Positions 35,657 to 47,263 are shown, counted from the stretch's first letter. The stretch: DNA of 64,000 bases from Globisporangium splendens (GCA_006386115.1 VFIW01000103.1:62001-126000); one strand, 5' to 3'. Translations and numbers: made by a program. The notes: generated from the letters alone by a model not told the origin.

Positions 35657-37015
35657 CTAGCAAGGCACAAACGCGCTGCTCACGACCAGATTCTGCAGGC
35701 CACGGAAAAAGCCCCATGTGTGCGAAAACGCATACATGAAGAGCGCGCCAAACTCGCCATCACGTGAGAGATCTTGGTCCACGCCAAATTCGCGAATGCA
35801 CTGCTGGTAGTGCTCGACGTTGGCGCCGCCTGGGTGTGTCGATGCCGCTTGTGACAACCCGCCACGAGAGTACGCCACGCCCAGGTTCTGCATGTTCCAG
35901 CAGCTGTCCAACACGAGTCGGCGCGATACACCGTTGTTGCTCAACAGATGCGACAGGTAGTAGTCGTCCCCGAGGAAGCACGCTTTCGAGAAGTTCGCGA
36001 TCTCAAACGCAGGCATCGTCGCCTCGCCAATGCCGAAAAATCGTCGCTTGACCGCGACACCACCCGCACCACCCACAAACGAGACGCGGTTGACACCGAC
36101 CTCGAGGCTCCGACCGCAGTACAGCGAGTCCTCGGCTGCGATCCAGCCACCGAGCACCGCAATCGCTTCGTTGGGGAACTTGGCCGTGTAGTGCAGCGCG
36201 CGATCGCATAACTGACGCGGGTACACACGGTCGTCGTCTCCATACACGATAATTGTCTCGGGATCCTGCTCCACGAGCAGCGTGCCCAGCACCTTACTCG
36301 CTGGTCCAAAATCGGTGTCGATAACAATCAGATAGACCTTTTCGTGGTACGCGCTGACGCCGACAGCGAACGTGACGCCATGGAACTCCGACCGCTTTAA
36401 ATCCTTGTCGACGTTCGCCACTAGCCACGAAGGGATCTCGATCGGTGTCTTGCGATATACGCGCGGAACGACGACGTAGATAGTGTCAAAGCCCTCGCCG
36501 TCCTGGTTGATCAACGCGTCGAGCGTCGGCTGGATCTTCGTGATACCCTCGGAGATCGTCGTAAAGCTGAACACGACTCGTGGTCGTGCTGCTGCCAGCG
36601 ACGAGGACGAGCTCGTCGTCAAATGATCGTACGACTGGAAGCCCAACATGACCAAACACGTCCACACGATGCCAGCGCCAATGACGTACGCCATCCACTT
36701 GTCCATCTGCACATGCGTCGACGCCGGCGTCGTTGCCTTCGCCATCTCATGCTGCGGGAGCTCACTGTCGCTGTTGCTGATTCTATCGCCGCCTTTGCCA
36801 AAGTAGAGTACATCGCTCGACGCCACCGCGGCGTGGGAGGTCGCGTCTCGCCGCTGCTGCCTCCACCGCCGCACGCTCAGCACCGTGAGCACCGTCACGC
36901 CTACGAGAAATGCCAGCAGCACCACACGCGGCAGCATCACGCGCTCCGTGTACAGATCCACGCACGCGTGGCTGTGGAGCCCGCGACGCGAGCTGCTTGT
37001 GTTCCGGAACGCCAT
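35657..37015 (-). CDS. membrane-anchored GT-A-type glycosyltransferase, paralogue 1
   Basis: The predicted product is 452 residues. Two hydrophobic helices (about 29-48 and 107-126) precede a lumenal or extracellular catalytic region starting at PRVVFSFTTISEGITKIQPT, the N-terminal strand pattern of GT2-like enzymes (VSLTTI...KI.PTL). An acidic DXD-like motif occurs in VYGDDDRVYP, and a second acidic loop, FLGDDYYLSHL, is likely catalytic or acceptor-binding. I chose the ATG at 37015 because it aligns with the start of the paralogue at 45295 (MAFRN / MALRS, SSSRRGL); an in-frame ATG at 37129 would add 38 residues. Sugar donor and acceptor are unknown. Confidence 0.75.
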   Translation of the reverse strand: MAFRNTSSSRRGLHSHACVDLYTERVMLPRVVLLAFLVGVTVLTVLSVRRWRQQRRDATSHAAVASSDVLYFGKGGDRISNSDSELPQHEMAKATTPASTHVQMDKWMAYVIGAGIVWTCLVMLGFQSYDHLTTSSSSSLAAARPRVVFSFTTISEGITKIQPTLDALINQDGEGFDTIYVVVPRVYRKTPIEIPSWLVANVDKDLKRSEFHGVTFAVGVSAYHEKVYLIVIDTDFGPASKVLGTLLVEQDPETIIVYGDDDRVYPRQLCDRALHYTAKFPNEAIAVLGGWIAAEDSLYCGRSLEVGVNRVSFVGGAGGVAVKRRFFGIGEATMPAFEIANFSKACFLGDDYYLSHLLSNNGVSRRLVLDSCWNMQNLGVAYSRGGLSQAASTHPGGANVEHYQQCIREFGVDQDLSRDGEFGALFMYAFSHTWGFFRGLQNLVVSSAFVPC

Positions 37016-37374
37016 GTCGAACTCGGTTCTCTTGAGACTTTCTATAAATGACAGTGAAATGATGATGCTACTTTGAATAGACGTACTCTTGGGATGGGGA
37101 AGTTGGTGGAAAAAGGAACAGCTGCTCATACCGTGCGTCTACCGGTATTTTATTGTGGGTACCTGCAACGTTTCCGCAGACACTCAATCTGGCATGGGTT
37201 ATCTGTTTAAAGAGGCAAGTGATGTTACAGCAGCGTCCAACCTACGAGTACTTCAAACTAGAGGTCAACACTAACGAATTATGTACTTATAGAGGTACGA
37301 TCTTGCAAAAAAAGGTACTGACATGCGACATGGTGAGTTGCAGTTCACAGTGTAAACAGCAGCTGTTGCTGCAG

Positions 37375-37535
37375 ATTTGAATTCCAAACGCCAAATAAGC
37401 GGTGAAGTTGATTTGGATGCTTGATCCAAGGTACAAGTTCAATGCCACTCTCACCCATTCAAGTGCTTCAACCCGAAAAGGACTCTTCATTTGAATAAAC
37501 CATCCAATTTTACAACACATATTCACAGGTTTTTT
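37375..37535 (-). repeat. dispersed repeat R, copy 1
   Basis: Read on the minus strand it contains ATATGTGTTGTAAAATTGGA and, about 90 bp later, AACTTGTACCTTGGATC and GGAATTCAAATCTG. These blocks recur in the same order at 38.2/41.8 kb (split by a LINE), and the first recurs at 42.8 kb. Confidence 0.7.
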
Positions 37536-37898
37536 TAGTTGTAGTGAGGTATGTTGTGTTGCGTCGAAAGCGAACAAGATATCCTGAATCTATCACATAC
37601 AATTCACTGCAGCAGAAAGCATGAATCTCATCGGCAGAATATCCACAGATTTGCCCACATGTTCGGAGTGAAATGCAAATCGAGAGAAACGCTAAAATGT
37701 GTACTTATTTTTACACCGTGTTGTCCGTTTCGGAAAGAGAATGACCGTCCTCCTTTTTGAGACCTTGACAGTCAGTCCTCACGTCAGTAGTCCAGGTCTC
37801 TCTGAGCTGCAGCAAACAGTGACTTTCTAACGCTCACCCGTGCTATCAACGCGATCATGGTTGACTCCGCAGGAAGATGCTGCAAGTGTTTTGATGAC

Positions 37899-37955
37899 AC
37901 CAACTCCATCACATCTTCCGACTTTTTTCTAAAAAGAAGATGCGATGAAGTTGGT
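37899..37955. repeat. imperfect hairpin
   Basis: Arms 37899-37918 and 37936-37955 pair at 18 of 20 positions around a 17-nt loop that itself contains short T-run/A-run complementarity. Intergenic; could be a small element relic or a structured RNA. Confidence 0.6.
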
Positions 37956-38195
37956 ATCTTGATATGTCACGAGGATGTGCTGTTGTCAGACTCGTGAGGA
38001 ATAGTGTTTTATGACATCTCGGATTGTGTTGGATTTACCGATAAAATACCATTATTTCTCGTCTTTTTCAAATGCAATCAAGTTCACACTCTGTGCTGAT
38101 TGTTATCAGTGCCTCTCTTAGCGGAACAAAGTGCGCTGCAGGAAAGCCTCTAGAGACCTGGAGAACTCAAGGAGGTATCCAGTATCGTGATCCAC

Positions 38196-38287
38196 TGTGT
38201 TCGCCTCCGATCGTATCGATAACGCATGCAATATGCAATGTGCAGTGGACTAATGCCAACCAAATATGTGGATATGTGTTGCAAAAT
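38196..38287 (+). repeat. dispersed repeat R, copy 2, first half
   Basis: Reverse complement of 42779-42876 with few differences (TGTGTTCGCCTCCGATCG ... GGATATGTGTTG). The LINE at 38288-41797 interrupts it; the second half resumes at about 41800. Confidence 0.7.
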
Positions 38288-41200
38288 GTCCGTCTCTGCT
38301 GCGTCGCCGCTGGACTACTGGCCAATCGCACTCCTCAACTCTGATTACAAAATATTCACACAGATATTTTCAACCAGATTACGAACTGTGCTCCCTTGGC
38401 TTATCCATCACATGCAAGCTGGTTTCGTTCCAGGGCGAGCAATCCCGACGACGATCGATGTGTTATTGGCTGCACAGCAGCGGGCCACGAGCGACCCCGC
38501 CATGTCCAGAGCGATCGCGTTGCTCCTTGATTTTGCTAAAGCCTATGATTCACTCGATCGCAGCTTTCTGGCACAAGCGCTCCAGTATCTTGGATTCCCA
38601 TTGAAGTTCGTACACTTAGTGAAGGTGTTACACTCTCAAACCACTTACAAGTTCATTGTCAACGGTTTCCTGTCGAGAAAGTACAACGTAACATCCGGAA
38701 TTCGTCAAGGATGTCCGCTGCCCCCTCTTCTCTTCATCTTGGCGTTAGAGGTTCTTTATCGGAAAATCGAAGAGAGTGACGAAATACACGGCGTTGAACT
38801 CCAGGCAGCAGGATGCGCAACTGAAGTCAGACTTGGAGGATACGCAGACGACACGACCATTTACCTTAGCGATCCCAAGGATATTAATGCCGTGTTTGCA
38901 ATCCTGGACAAATATGGAGCAGCTTCTGGGCTTCGAGTCAATCGGCACAAATCTGCAGTACTACCGCTGAGCAAGGAATATAGCTCCACCGAAGAGTCAG
39001 TCAGTGACATTCATGTGCTACAACGCGAGGAACATTGCCGCTACCTCGGCATCCAAGTCGGACAAACGCCTTCGAATGCAAGTAACTGGTCCAAGTGCAT
39101 CCAAGTGCATCCAAGCCTTACGTGTCAGACTTCGACTTGCGCGTCTCAAAACTCACTCTGTCGCCCAACGCGCAGCAATTGCCAGTGCCGTCATCATACC
39201 CAAAGTGTTTTACGTGGCCAGGCACTCCTAGCCCTCTACGGCTATTGTCAATCAGCTACACGACCTAGTGAAACAATTTGTCTGGGGCTCAAGGAACGGT
39301 AAGCCTGCGAAACCGTGGATGAAGGAAGAACAAGCTGAACTCAAAAAATGAATGGAGGCTTGTCAGTACCCAACATCAGAACTGAGCTGATGACGATGAG
39401 TGCCGCAGCAGTCTCCAAATGGGCAATCACTACCTCTCACATCGATCAGGTCATCGGGGAAATCTTGCTGCACAACACAAGGGCTTCTTCGATGTACATC
39501 ACGCCGCTCGATGCAATCCCAAGGCGGCCACCCCAGCTTCGTGATAACATGTGGACAACTGGCGCAGCATTATGTGCATCGCTCCATTCTCGACCCTATG
39601 AGCCCAGAGAACGTGATAATGTACGTTGGTGTTACGAGCACTTCAAGTCGACAATTGTGCAGACTCAATGGGACGGCGATGTGTTCCAGATCGGCCTCAG
39701 CTCTAAAATGTCTGACAGGCTTCCAGGTATCATCGCTGAAAGACGAAAGCTACGTGGGACATTCTGTGCAGAATGGCTGCCATACATGACCTCGACTGCA
39801 GATGGGTGGCTTCTTGATTCCAACGGCTCCCCCTACAAACTTGCTCACACATCATTATCAGTTGGAACAGCACAACTGGGCGACATACTTCGATGGGAAT
39901 GGATAAGACCAGGAGTGCTTAACTTCATCCCAACATGTGGAATCTCCGGATTCTCCCGGCCGTCTATTCGAGCGCTCGAGCGGTTATGTGCTATGTTGGT
40001 ATCCAACTTCCCACAGCTTCTGTATCGACCACAATAAACAAATGTGCTTCGGCTGTACAACGGGCAACGTCATTACAACCACGAATGGCATCTGCACACC
40101 AGTGAAGCAACTCTGACCCACGTCGACACGACCCTAGTCAAAGCTACGCACACAGTTCACTCCGCAGCGGACTGTGACGTCATGGCAACAAGAGACTTGA
40201 ACGGGCAGAAGGTGTCGTTCCATGCACATCCACATTTCACAAGAATCGTGCAACTATGGGGTGGCAACGGACGATACAATAACACCAGATCTTTCTATCG
40301 GCAACAAGTTGCAGCAACGAGGACACAAATTGGCAAAGATACTCGAGATGCAGCAGTCAACAAAGCTGTCCATACAGCAGAATCTCTGTGGCCAGGACTG
40401 CAATTAATCCAATGGAGCGAATTACACAACATCCCAGGGATTACTGTTTATACGGTCCAGACTCTTCTCCGGCTGAAAGCCAATCGACTCTCCATGTGGA
40501 ACTAGGAGAAAGCTGATCTATCCTACTCGAATCCCGAATGCTCCCAAGTTGTCCAATCTTCTGTTCAACATCTATTCTGGGAGTGTCCGAAAGCCAAACT
40601 CGTGTGGAACTACTTTTATGTGCTATGGGCGAAGATCGGAATCGCTCCTGGTCACGACCCCGCAATCTGGATCTTCAGTCTGGATCTACCAGATACTCCA
40701 AGGCGTGCATGGACCACGATCAAGAGACACATTATCGGACACAAGTGCTCCAATGAACATCTCCAAGATCATCTCTATCCCGTCGCACACATGCTGTGGC
40801 GATATATGAGCGCGTCGCTCATACAAGCCATTTTGTGTGCGCATCTGCGACGCATGGATTCGGATCCAATCGAATCGACTGCTGAGATGGCGATCATGAT
40901 GACCAGATTAGAGGCAGGAATGCGAAACCTCACACGACTCGCTGAAGCACAAGCTGGAGACTTGGACGGTCACACGGTTGCAGTAGTTCTCGAGGCATAT
41001 GTCGACTGCTTTCTCAGCCAAACCGACGCCATCCCCTTGACTCCAAATGATACTCGCGGCGTTTACCTGTTGTTTTTCGATGGTGGATAACGCGGCAATC
41101 CAGGACCAGGAGGGACTGGATCCATTATCGTGCGTGTCCATAAGGACTCGCACACAGCCAGTTTAATTTGGGCCGCGAGCATGGCGTAAAGCAGGAAGGA

Positions 41201-41797
41201 CACGACCAACAACTTTGCCGAGTACTGGGGTCTCATACACGGACTCCGAGAAGCCCAACGCAGTCACTTCGAACCGTTGTACGTGATTGGAGACAGTGCG
41301 CTCATTATCTCCCAACAGCGAATGCATCGGTCCCCTCGACAGCACCGATTGGCACGTTTATACCAGACAAGTCGACGACTCGCGGATTGCATCGACATCC
41401 GAGTATGGTACCATCACTACCGTGCCTTCAACAAGATGGCGGACTCAGCCGCCAACCTAGCCATGGACACCAGAACCTCAATGCAGGTTCACTTCCCAAC
41501 TCAAAGAGCTGCTTTCAACAATCTCACCCAGGATCTTGACAACGACGTCATGCATTGGCTAATGCGAAGTTCGGAAGACCCAAGGTCATTGGACAACACA
41601 AGGCAGCCTCACATTGGACCAAGAGAACATGCCATCCTGGTCAAAGATTATTTAGCATTCAGAAGTGATCTAGTGCAATCCGCGCTGTAGACACATTTAC
41701 ACTCCTGTATGAAATTCGCAATGAAGATTAGGTAGGAGAATGGATATTGTAGGTCACGACGATGAACCTAAATATACCTCACCTTATAAAGATAAAG
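38288..41797 (+). mobile_element. LINE with reverse transcriptase and RNase H, 5'-truncated and inactivated
   Basis: The first frame (to 39302) encodes reverse transcriptase: DYWPIALLNSDYKI, FVPGRAI, LLDFAKAYDSLDR (motif A), GIRQGCPLPPLLF (motif B) and GGYADDTTIY (catalytic YADD). A perfect 10-bp tandem duplication at 39091-39110 shifts the frame. The downstream reading continues in pieces at 39348-40037, 40044-40505, 40602-41090 and 41277-41690, broken by stops in the zinc-binding and RNase H regions. Endonuclease is absent because the copy is truncated just before reverse transcriptase. The 3' tail is ACCTCACCTTATAAAGATAAAGAT. Confidence 0.88.
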
Positions 41798-41799
41798 AT

Positions 41800-41890
41800 T
41801 CCAATAAAGCAGTTCAACTTGTACCTTGGATCCACATCCATATCAGCTTCACCACTTGCTCGGTGTTCGGAATTCAAATCTGTTGCTCTG
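41800..41890 (+). repeat. dispersed repeat R, copy 2, second half
   Basis: TTCAACTTGTACCTTGGATC ... GAATTCAAATCTG matches the minus strand of 37375-37445, continuing the half at 38196-38287 across the LINE. Confidence 0.65.
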
Positions 41891-42182
41891 TATTCCTTCT
41901 GCACTATCTTGCTGGTAGACGATGCAGTCGGTCGTTCGCAAATCAGCAAGAGGGAACAAAGACACGACAGCGACTTCAACACCACCGATCACACAAAGCG
42001 CGAGTACAGTGCTGGATCCGTTCAGGATGCCAAGGTGGCGGCTCATGGAGTCCAGTCCTCGCTCTTCCAGCCGAAAGAGCATTCCCCTTCGTGCCAGGCT
42101 GCTAGCTTTCCCACTTTCCATTTCGCCTTCAAGCCAAGACACGGATTCCCCCTCATCACATCAACTCACCGTCGCTCCAAGT

Positions 42183-42662
42183 ATGCGTTCGTTTTACCAG
42201 CTTCTCGCACTTGCTGCTGTGAGCTCCATGCTTCCAGTCACTTCGTCGGCTGACGTCACAACCGCACCGAATGTGGAGCTCCCAGCCAACACCACGAACG
42301 GCACCGCCACCACGGAGTCGAAGATCACCCCGATGGCAGCCTTCCAAACGTGCAAAGCGATGAACTGGTACAACTGGGACGACTTCAAGTACGCGTGCAA
42401 CCGGAACCACGGTGCCAACGGGAACAACATGTTCTTCATGCGACGGGACGGAACGTTCGTGTACGAGTGCCGTTGCGACCAGGGGCTCGGAAGTTACGAC
42501 CCATGGGGGTCCCGCTGGACGTGGTCCAAGACGGGTGGCATCGCGTGCTACACGCGGGACGGCAAGAAGTGGTACGAGATCGAGCACCAGTTCGACTCTG
42601 TCACGTGCCGACGCGACCAGAAGAACTGCGACACGAAGACTGGGTATTGCGCGTCTTTTTAG
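42183..42662 (+). CDS. small secreted Cys-containing protein
   Basis: 159 residues. A classic signal peptide (MRSFYQLLALAAVSSMLPV, likely cleaved near TSSA-DV about residue 22) is followed by a Thr/Asn-rich spacer with N-glycosylation sequons (ANTTNGT) and then a compact Trp/Tyr/Cys-rich domain. Eight Cys follow (TCKAM, YACNR, YECRCD, IACYT, VTCRR, NCDT, YCASF), enough for disulphides. I do not recognise the fold. The frame stays open upstream to 41922 but the signal peptide fixes the ATG at 42183. Secreted apoplastic roles are common for such proteins in filamentous microbes; the role here is unknown. Confidence 0.7.
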   Translation: MRSFYQLLALAAVSSMLPVTSSADVTTAPNVELPANTTNGTATTESKITPMAAFQTCKAMNWYNWDDFKYACNRNHGANGNNMFFMRRDGTFVYECRCDQGLGSYDPWGSRWTWSKTGGIACYTRDGKKWYEIEHQFDSVTCRRDQKNCDTKTGYCASF

Positions 42663-42770
42663 GCTTCATTGTCGAGCCGACAATGGTTCTTAGGCACTAC
42701 TGAGAACGTATTGACGCCAGACTGCTCATCGATTATCCATTGTCTTGCTCGAAACGAACCTTCAATTTTG

Positions 42771-42876
42771 ACTAAACAATCCAATTTTACAACACATATC
42801 CACATATTTGGTTGGCACTAGTCCACTGCACATTGCATATTGCATGCGTTATCGATGCGATCGGAGGCGAACACAC
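42771..42876 (-). repeat. dispersed repeat R, copy 3
   Basis: Inverted relative to 38196-38287 and sharing the ATATGTGTTGTAAAATTGGA block with 37.5 kb. The other half of R is not seen here. Confidence 0.7.
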
Positions 42877-43960
42877 ACGCTTGGTTCTAGCAGTTGAGTT
42901 ATAGACCAAATGCTAGCCCAAGACTGCAAAGCAGATATTGCCAGTCGAAACGCCGACCGTCAACTAGAAACCAAACTACTGCTTGTTGGCCTCGCCTGCT
43001 GCACTTGCGATTGATGACCCAGATACGACAATCTCGCAACTTTTGCGCCACCACTCAACTTCACGAAGTTATTCTAGCTCACCGCCCAACTGCAGCGCGC
43101 AAATCGTAATCTTGTCGCGGCAACGCGAACTGACCTCAGATGCATAATGAGTCGCTCAGCATTGCTGGCCAACTTCCTCCGGACATGCCTCTCTTGATGC
43201 ATGCTCGCATGGCTGTAGCTCTTCTAAGATATGGCTTACATGCGACTGGTCGAAGACTGACTTCAGTGGCACTGGTGCTGCCACCATCTTTTTCGACATG
43301 CGAGTTGAGAAAAATAGAGTATGCTAGACCAGAGTATGCATACATCATACTCCGTGCAAGCATACTGCATAACTATGTAGATGTGCTCTGATTCTACTTA
43401 CCACTGCTGATTTGTGAATGGCCGACTGTACCTTCTGCAACGGCGAGAAAATACCACAGCAAGGAATGCTCCTTAAAATGTTTGCCTGAGAGATCTGCTC
43501 CCATTGATTGAACCTCATTGCTCGCAAGCAAGCTGTCGGCGGATGTGGCAAAAAATGCCAACAGAACGGTTGCAAGGGAGAAGGTCCAAGTTGCACGTTC
43601 GATGCCACTTTTGATGTGCTACTGCAGACGCCTCTGGCTCGCGTGGTCCAGTGGCACGCGGTCCAGTTTCGCAGGTTTGTGTGCGACCAGAGAACCCGCC
43701 AGAGGGAGAAGCTCCCTGCCTTGCGGAGGGACTTGGGGGAGGTCATCAGCCACTTGAGTAGCCGCCCACCACGGGTGGCGGAGGAAAATGGACCAAAGCT
43801 AACCCAATTCAAAAGGAGAATGTGCAATGACCGACAGCTATTTTGGCATGTAGTGTTATTAGCAACCGCATTTGGATCGTATTTTATCATCAGTACTCGC
43901 TACTGCATCAGTGAAAATACTCTTAATTAAAGTTTAGAAACCGGCGAGGACATAATGCTG
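42877..43960. other. intergenic; possible exon at 43.5-43.9 kb
   Basis: A plus-strand frame at 43508-43930 ends in a hydrophobic segment (FWHVVLLATAFGSYFII) but has no suitable ATG or recognisable domain. It may be the last exon of an undetected gene or chance. Confidence 0.25.
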
Positions 43961-45295
43961 CTAGCAAGGCACAAATCCGCGGCCGTACAGCATATTTTGC
44001 AGGCCACGGAAAAAGCCCCATGTGTGCGAAAACGCATACATGAAGAGCGCACCAAACTCGCCATCACGTGAGAGATCTTGGTCCACGCCAAATTCGCGAA
44101 TGCACTGCTGGTAGTGCTCGACGTTGGCGCCGCCTGGGTGTGTCGATTCAGCCCAGGACAACCCACCGTGAAGGTAGGACGTGCCCATGGTGTCTAAGTT
44201 CCAGCAGCTGTCGAATACGAGTCGGCGCGATACACCGTTGTTGCTCAGCAGATGCGACAGGTAGTAGTCGTCCCCGAGGAAGCACGCTTTCGAGAAGTTC
44301 GCGATCTCAAACGCAGGCATCGTCGCCTCGCCAATGCCGAAAAATCGTCGCTTGACTGCGACGCCACCCGCACCACCCACAAACGAGACGCGGTTGACAC
44401 CGACCTCGAGACTCCGACCGCAGTACAGCGAGTCCTCGGCTGCGATCCAGCCACCGAGCACCGCAATCGCTTCGTTGGGGAACTTGGCCGTGTAGTGCAG
44501 CGCGCGATCGCATAACTGACGCGGGTACACACGGTCGTCGTCTCCATACACGATAATTGTCTCGGGATCCTGCTCCACGAGCAGCGTGCCCAGCACCTTA
44601 CTCGCTGGTCCAAAATCGGTGTCGATAACAATCAGATAGACCTTTTCGTGGTACGCGCTGACGCCGACAGCGAACGTGACGCCATGGAACTCCGACCGCT
44701 TTAAATCCTTGTCGACATTCGCCACTAGCCACGAAGGGATCTCGATCGGTGTCTTGCGATATACGCGCGGAACGACGACGTAGATAGTGTCAAAGCCCTC
44801 GCCGTCCTGGCTGATCAACGCGTCGAGCGTCGGCTGGATCTTCGTGATACCCTCGGAGATCGTCGTAAAGCTGAACACGACTCGTGGTCGTGCTGCTGCC
44901 AGCGACGAGGACGAGCTCGTCGTCAAATGATCGTACGACTGGAAGCCCAACATGACCAAACACGTCCACACGATGCCAGCGCCAATGACGTACGCCATCC
45001 ACTTGTCCATCTGCACATGCGTCGACGGCGACGCTGGCTTGCGCTGCGACAGGGTGTTGTCGACGCTGCTGTCACCTTTCAGTGTGTTGCTGGATGCTTC
45101 TGTGATTGGCCCGCGGCAACGTCGACATCTCCGCAAACACATCGCTGTTAGAGCTGCGACACCTGTCAGCAGTGCAAAGAGCGCCATGCGCAGCCACAGG
45201 ATGCGCACCGTGTACAGATCGCTGCACGCGTGGCTGTTGAGACCCCTCCGGGAGCTGCTCATGGAGTCCACGCTGCTGGCACTTCGGAGCGCCAT
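43961..45295 (-). CDS. membrane-anchored GT-A-type glycosyltransferase, paralogue 2
   Basis: 444 residues, with the same architecture as the gene at 35657-37015: two hydrophobic helices (about 33-52 and 99-118), PRVVFSFTTISEGITKIQPT, VYGDDDRVYP and FLGDDYYLSHL. From the second helix onward protein and DNA are nearly identical to the paralogue, except for a diverged patch near 44.14-44.21 kb (MGTSYLHGGLSWAES against LGVAYSRGGLSQAAS). The first about 95 residues are clearly different in sequence and length. Sugar specificity is unknown. Confidence 0.75.
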   Translation of the reverse strand: MALRSASSVDSMSSSRRGLNSHACSDLYTVRILWLRMALFALLTGVAALTAMCLRRCRRCRGPITEASSNTLKGDSSVDNTLSQRKPASPSTHVQMDKWMAYVIGAGIVWTCLVMLGFQSYDHLTTSSSSSLAAARPRVVFSFTTISEGITKIQPTLDALISQDGEGFDTIYVVVPRVYRKTPIEIPSWLVANVDKDLKRSEFHGVTFAVGVSAYHEKVYLIVIDTDFGPASKVLGTLLVEQDPETIIVYGDDDRVYPRQLCDRALHYTAKFPNEAIAVLGGWIAAEDSLYCGRSLEVGVNRVSFVGGAGGVAVKRRFFGIGEATMPAFEIANFSKACFLGDDYYLSHLLSNNGVSRRLVFDSCWNLDTMGTSYLHGGLSWAESTHPGGANVEHYQQCIREFGVDQDLSRDGEFGALFMYAFSHTWGFFRGLQNMLYGRGFVPC

Positions 45296-47180
45296 GATAG
45301 ATTGTGATGGCGACGAACTGCGGAATGAGGCAGGAAGTACCGCACACTCCCAATGCTTTGCAATTGATACACGGCTAGCATCCTAGGAAAATACTGGTAT
45401 CCAAAGCATGCGATTGTGGATACTTTCAACTTTGTCTCAGCACACGTTGTCCGCAACATCCGAGCATAAAAGGGTCTGTTTTAAGCCTATCCTTCCTATC
45501 AGCTAATTGCCGGCAACCACATCATCTGCACTGGAGGTGGGGAACATAGACAAGGGTTGATGCATTGCCGATAAAATACTCATGACGTGATGTTGTGTAT
45601 TACATCGGGCAAAGACCCCATAGTATGCACACAGCGACGGAAACAAACGTGTGACACAAAAATCCATCATGAGACAGTAGGATTGGTGCAAGCATTTCTT
45701 TCAATTTTAGCCAACGATGCATAATTTACAATATACTTTTATCTGAAGAGAAATTCTTGTCGAGTGACTTGCGCACAAGAACAGCTTTGAGCAAGAGAGA
45801 AACAATTGCGACTGCTGCATTTTACGAACGCACGGCAAGACGAGATTATACACATTGAGATGTACGTTGACAGCATCGACTGAAAGCAACCAGAGCATGT
45901 ATGTAAATGGCTCTGATCGTAAAATGCTCGAATTATCAACTACGGTACTTCCCCATACACCTCATTTGCGCATGAGTGCTGTGGTGGCTCTATTCCGTTG
46001 TCCCTTTTGTTGGTTCTCTTCAGGTATTTTTCTGCACAGCCTACCTGCTTTTGACCAATGATATTTGCCGAGGTCGAAATGACGAGTTTTTGAGTCGTCA
46101 ACAGCACCTCCGCCTTTTGTATGGAGGATGCAATTATAGTAAGATGTGACAGCATCTTCCGTCGCTGTGTGTACCCCCAGCTCATCGGCAGGGGTATGCG
46201 GCAAACGAAAAACAGCATTGGAGGTAATCTACAGAATTGTGTTGATGCCGGTTTCAACATTATAAACACTGCGGGACAAAAATGAGATGACACCTCTGAT
46301 AATTGCTGTATCTCAGGCTGAGAAATAGCACACAACAGTTGTGTCGACGCTGTTTGGATACAATGCGTGTTTTGTATAGAACATCGCTGCTTCCTGCGAT
46401 GGCCGTCCGAATATAAACCCAAACCATAATTATGATGGGGAGGTCGAGGGTGAAATAAACTATGAGAGGGAGAACTGTACAAGGTTATTTTCTATTCGGA
46501 CAAGGTTTTTAGCCGATTGTGTTTGATGTAAGGAGATAGGGAGAGCAGCAACTCATTGGAGCTGTGCTGCAGGAAGGGAGACGCAGAGCAGGGTAACTTT
46601 TGCTCGGTATGTCGCTGCCGGCATCGGATCTGCTCCTCGAAACGCTGTGTCCAGGAGAGACGATCGAGTATTATTCGCCGGCTGGTGTGGCTGGCCATCC
46701 GCGTGTTGATCATGTATCGAGGGTCCAGCAGGTGCAAAGCGAGCGCGCGACTGTCCCATTCGCCTGGACATGGTGGATGTGCTGTCAATGACACATATAA
46801 TGAAGAGAAGGTCAGATCGTCATGGTAATCCGGTTGCTACTGCAGCCTGTCGTAAGCTTCGGACATTTGTGCGAGTAAATGGGTGAGAAGATGGACACAA
46901 TCGTGCTGGTGTCATGAATGCTGCTATCGCGGCATCAACAACTCGTGCGCTGCACTGATCATTGTATGTACCAGCGCGCGTGGACACCTTGCTTCCGATA
47001 GCATTTCTCTTTCACCTGACTTGGCACCAATCAACAATCATGGACACCAAACAAGAACACGCTTCGAAATGCTGCATATTTGTCTTTTTCCTCACATTCA
47101 CATCGATCGATTGAATATCGTACACTGCTCACAAACAATATTGCAGATGCTGGACACATTCACGTATTGCACATGGGAGG
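45296..47180. other. intergenic, no gene recognised
   Basis: Short ORFs only, up to the edge of element A. Confidence 0.5.
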
Positions 47181-47263
47181 TATAACGGGAATGCCCGTTA
47201 CACGGCGTACACGCGTGTTGAGGAAGCGCAGATGAGAGGAAGGGCACAACGATAACGCTGTGT
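47181..47263 (-). repeat. element A 3' LTR, outer 83 bp (homologous to 61748-61830)
   Basis: Matches 61748-61830 over exactly 83 positions. Both begin with a 7-bp inverted repeat, TAACGGG-N4-CCCGTTA. The terminal TG is TA here. The LTR continues inward to an unknown point. Confidence 0.7.

Noticed and set aside
45940..46482. 180-codon minus-strand ORF near element A
   Set aside because: No motif, no signal peptide and no similarity to other sequence in the window.
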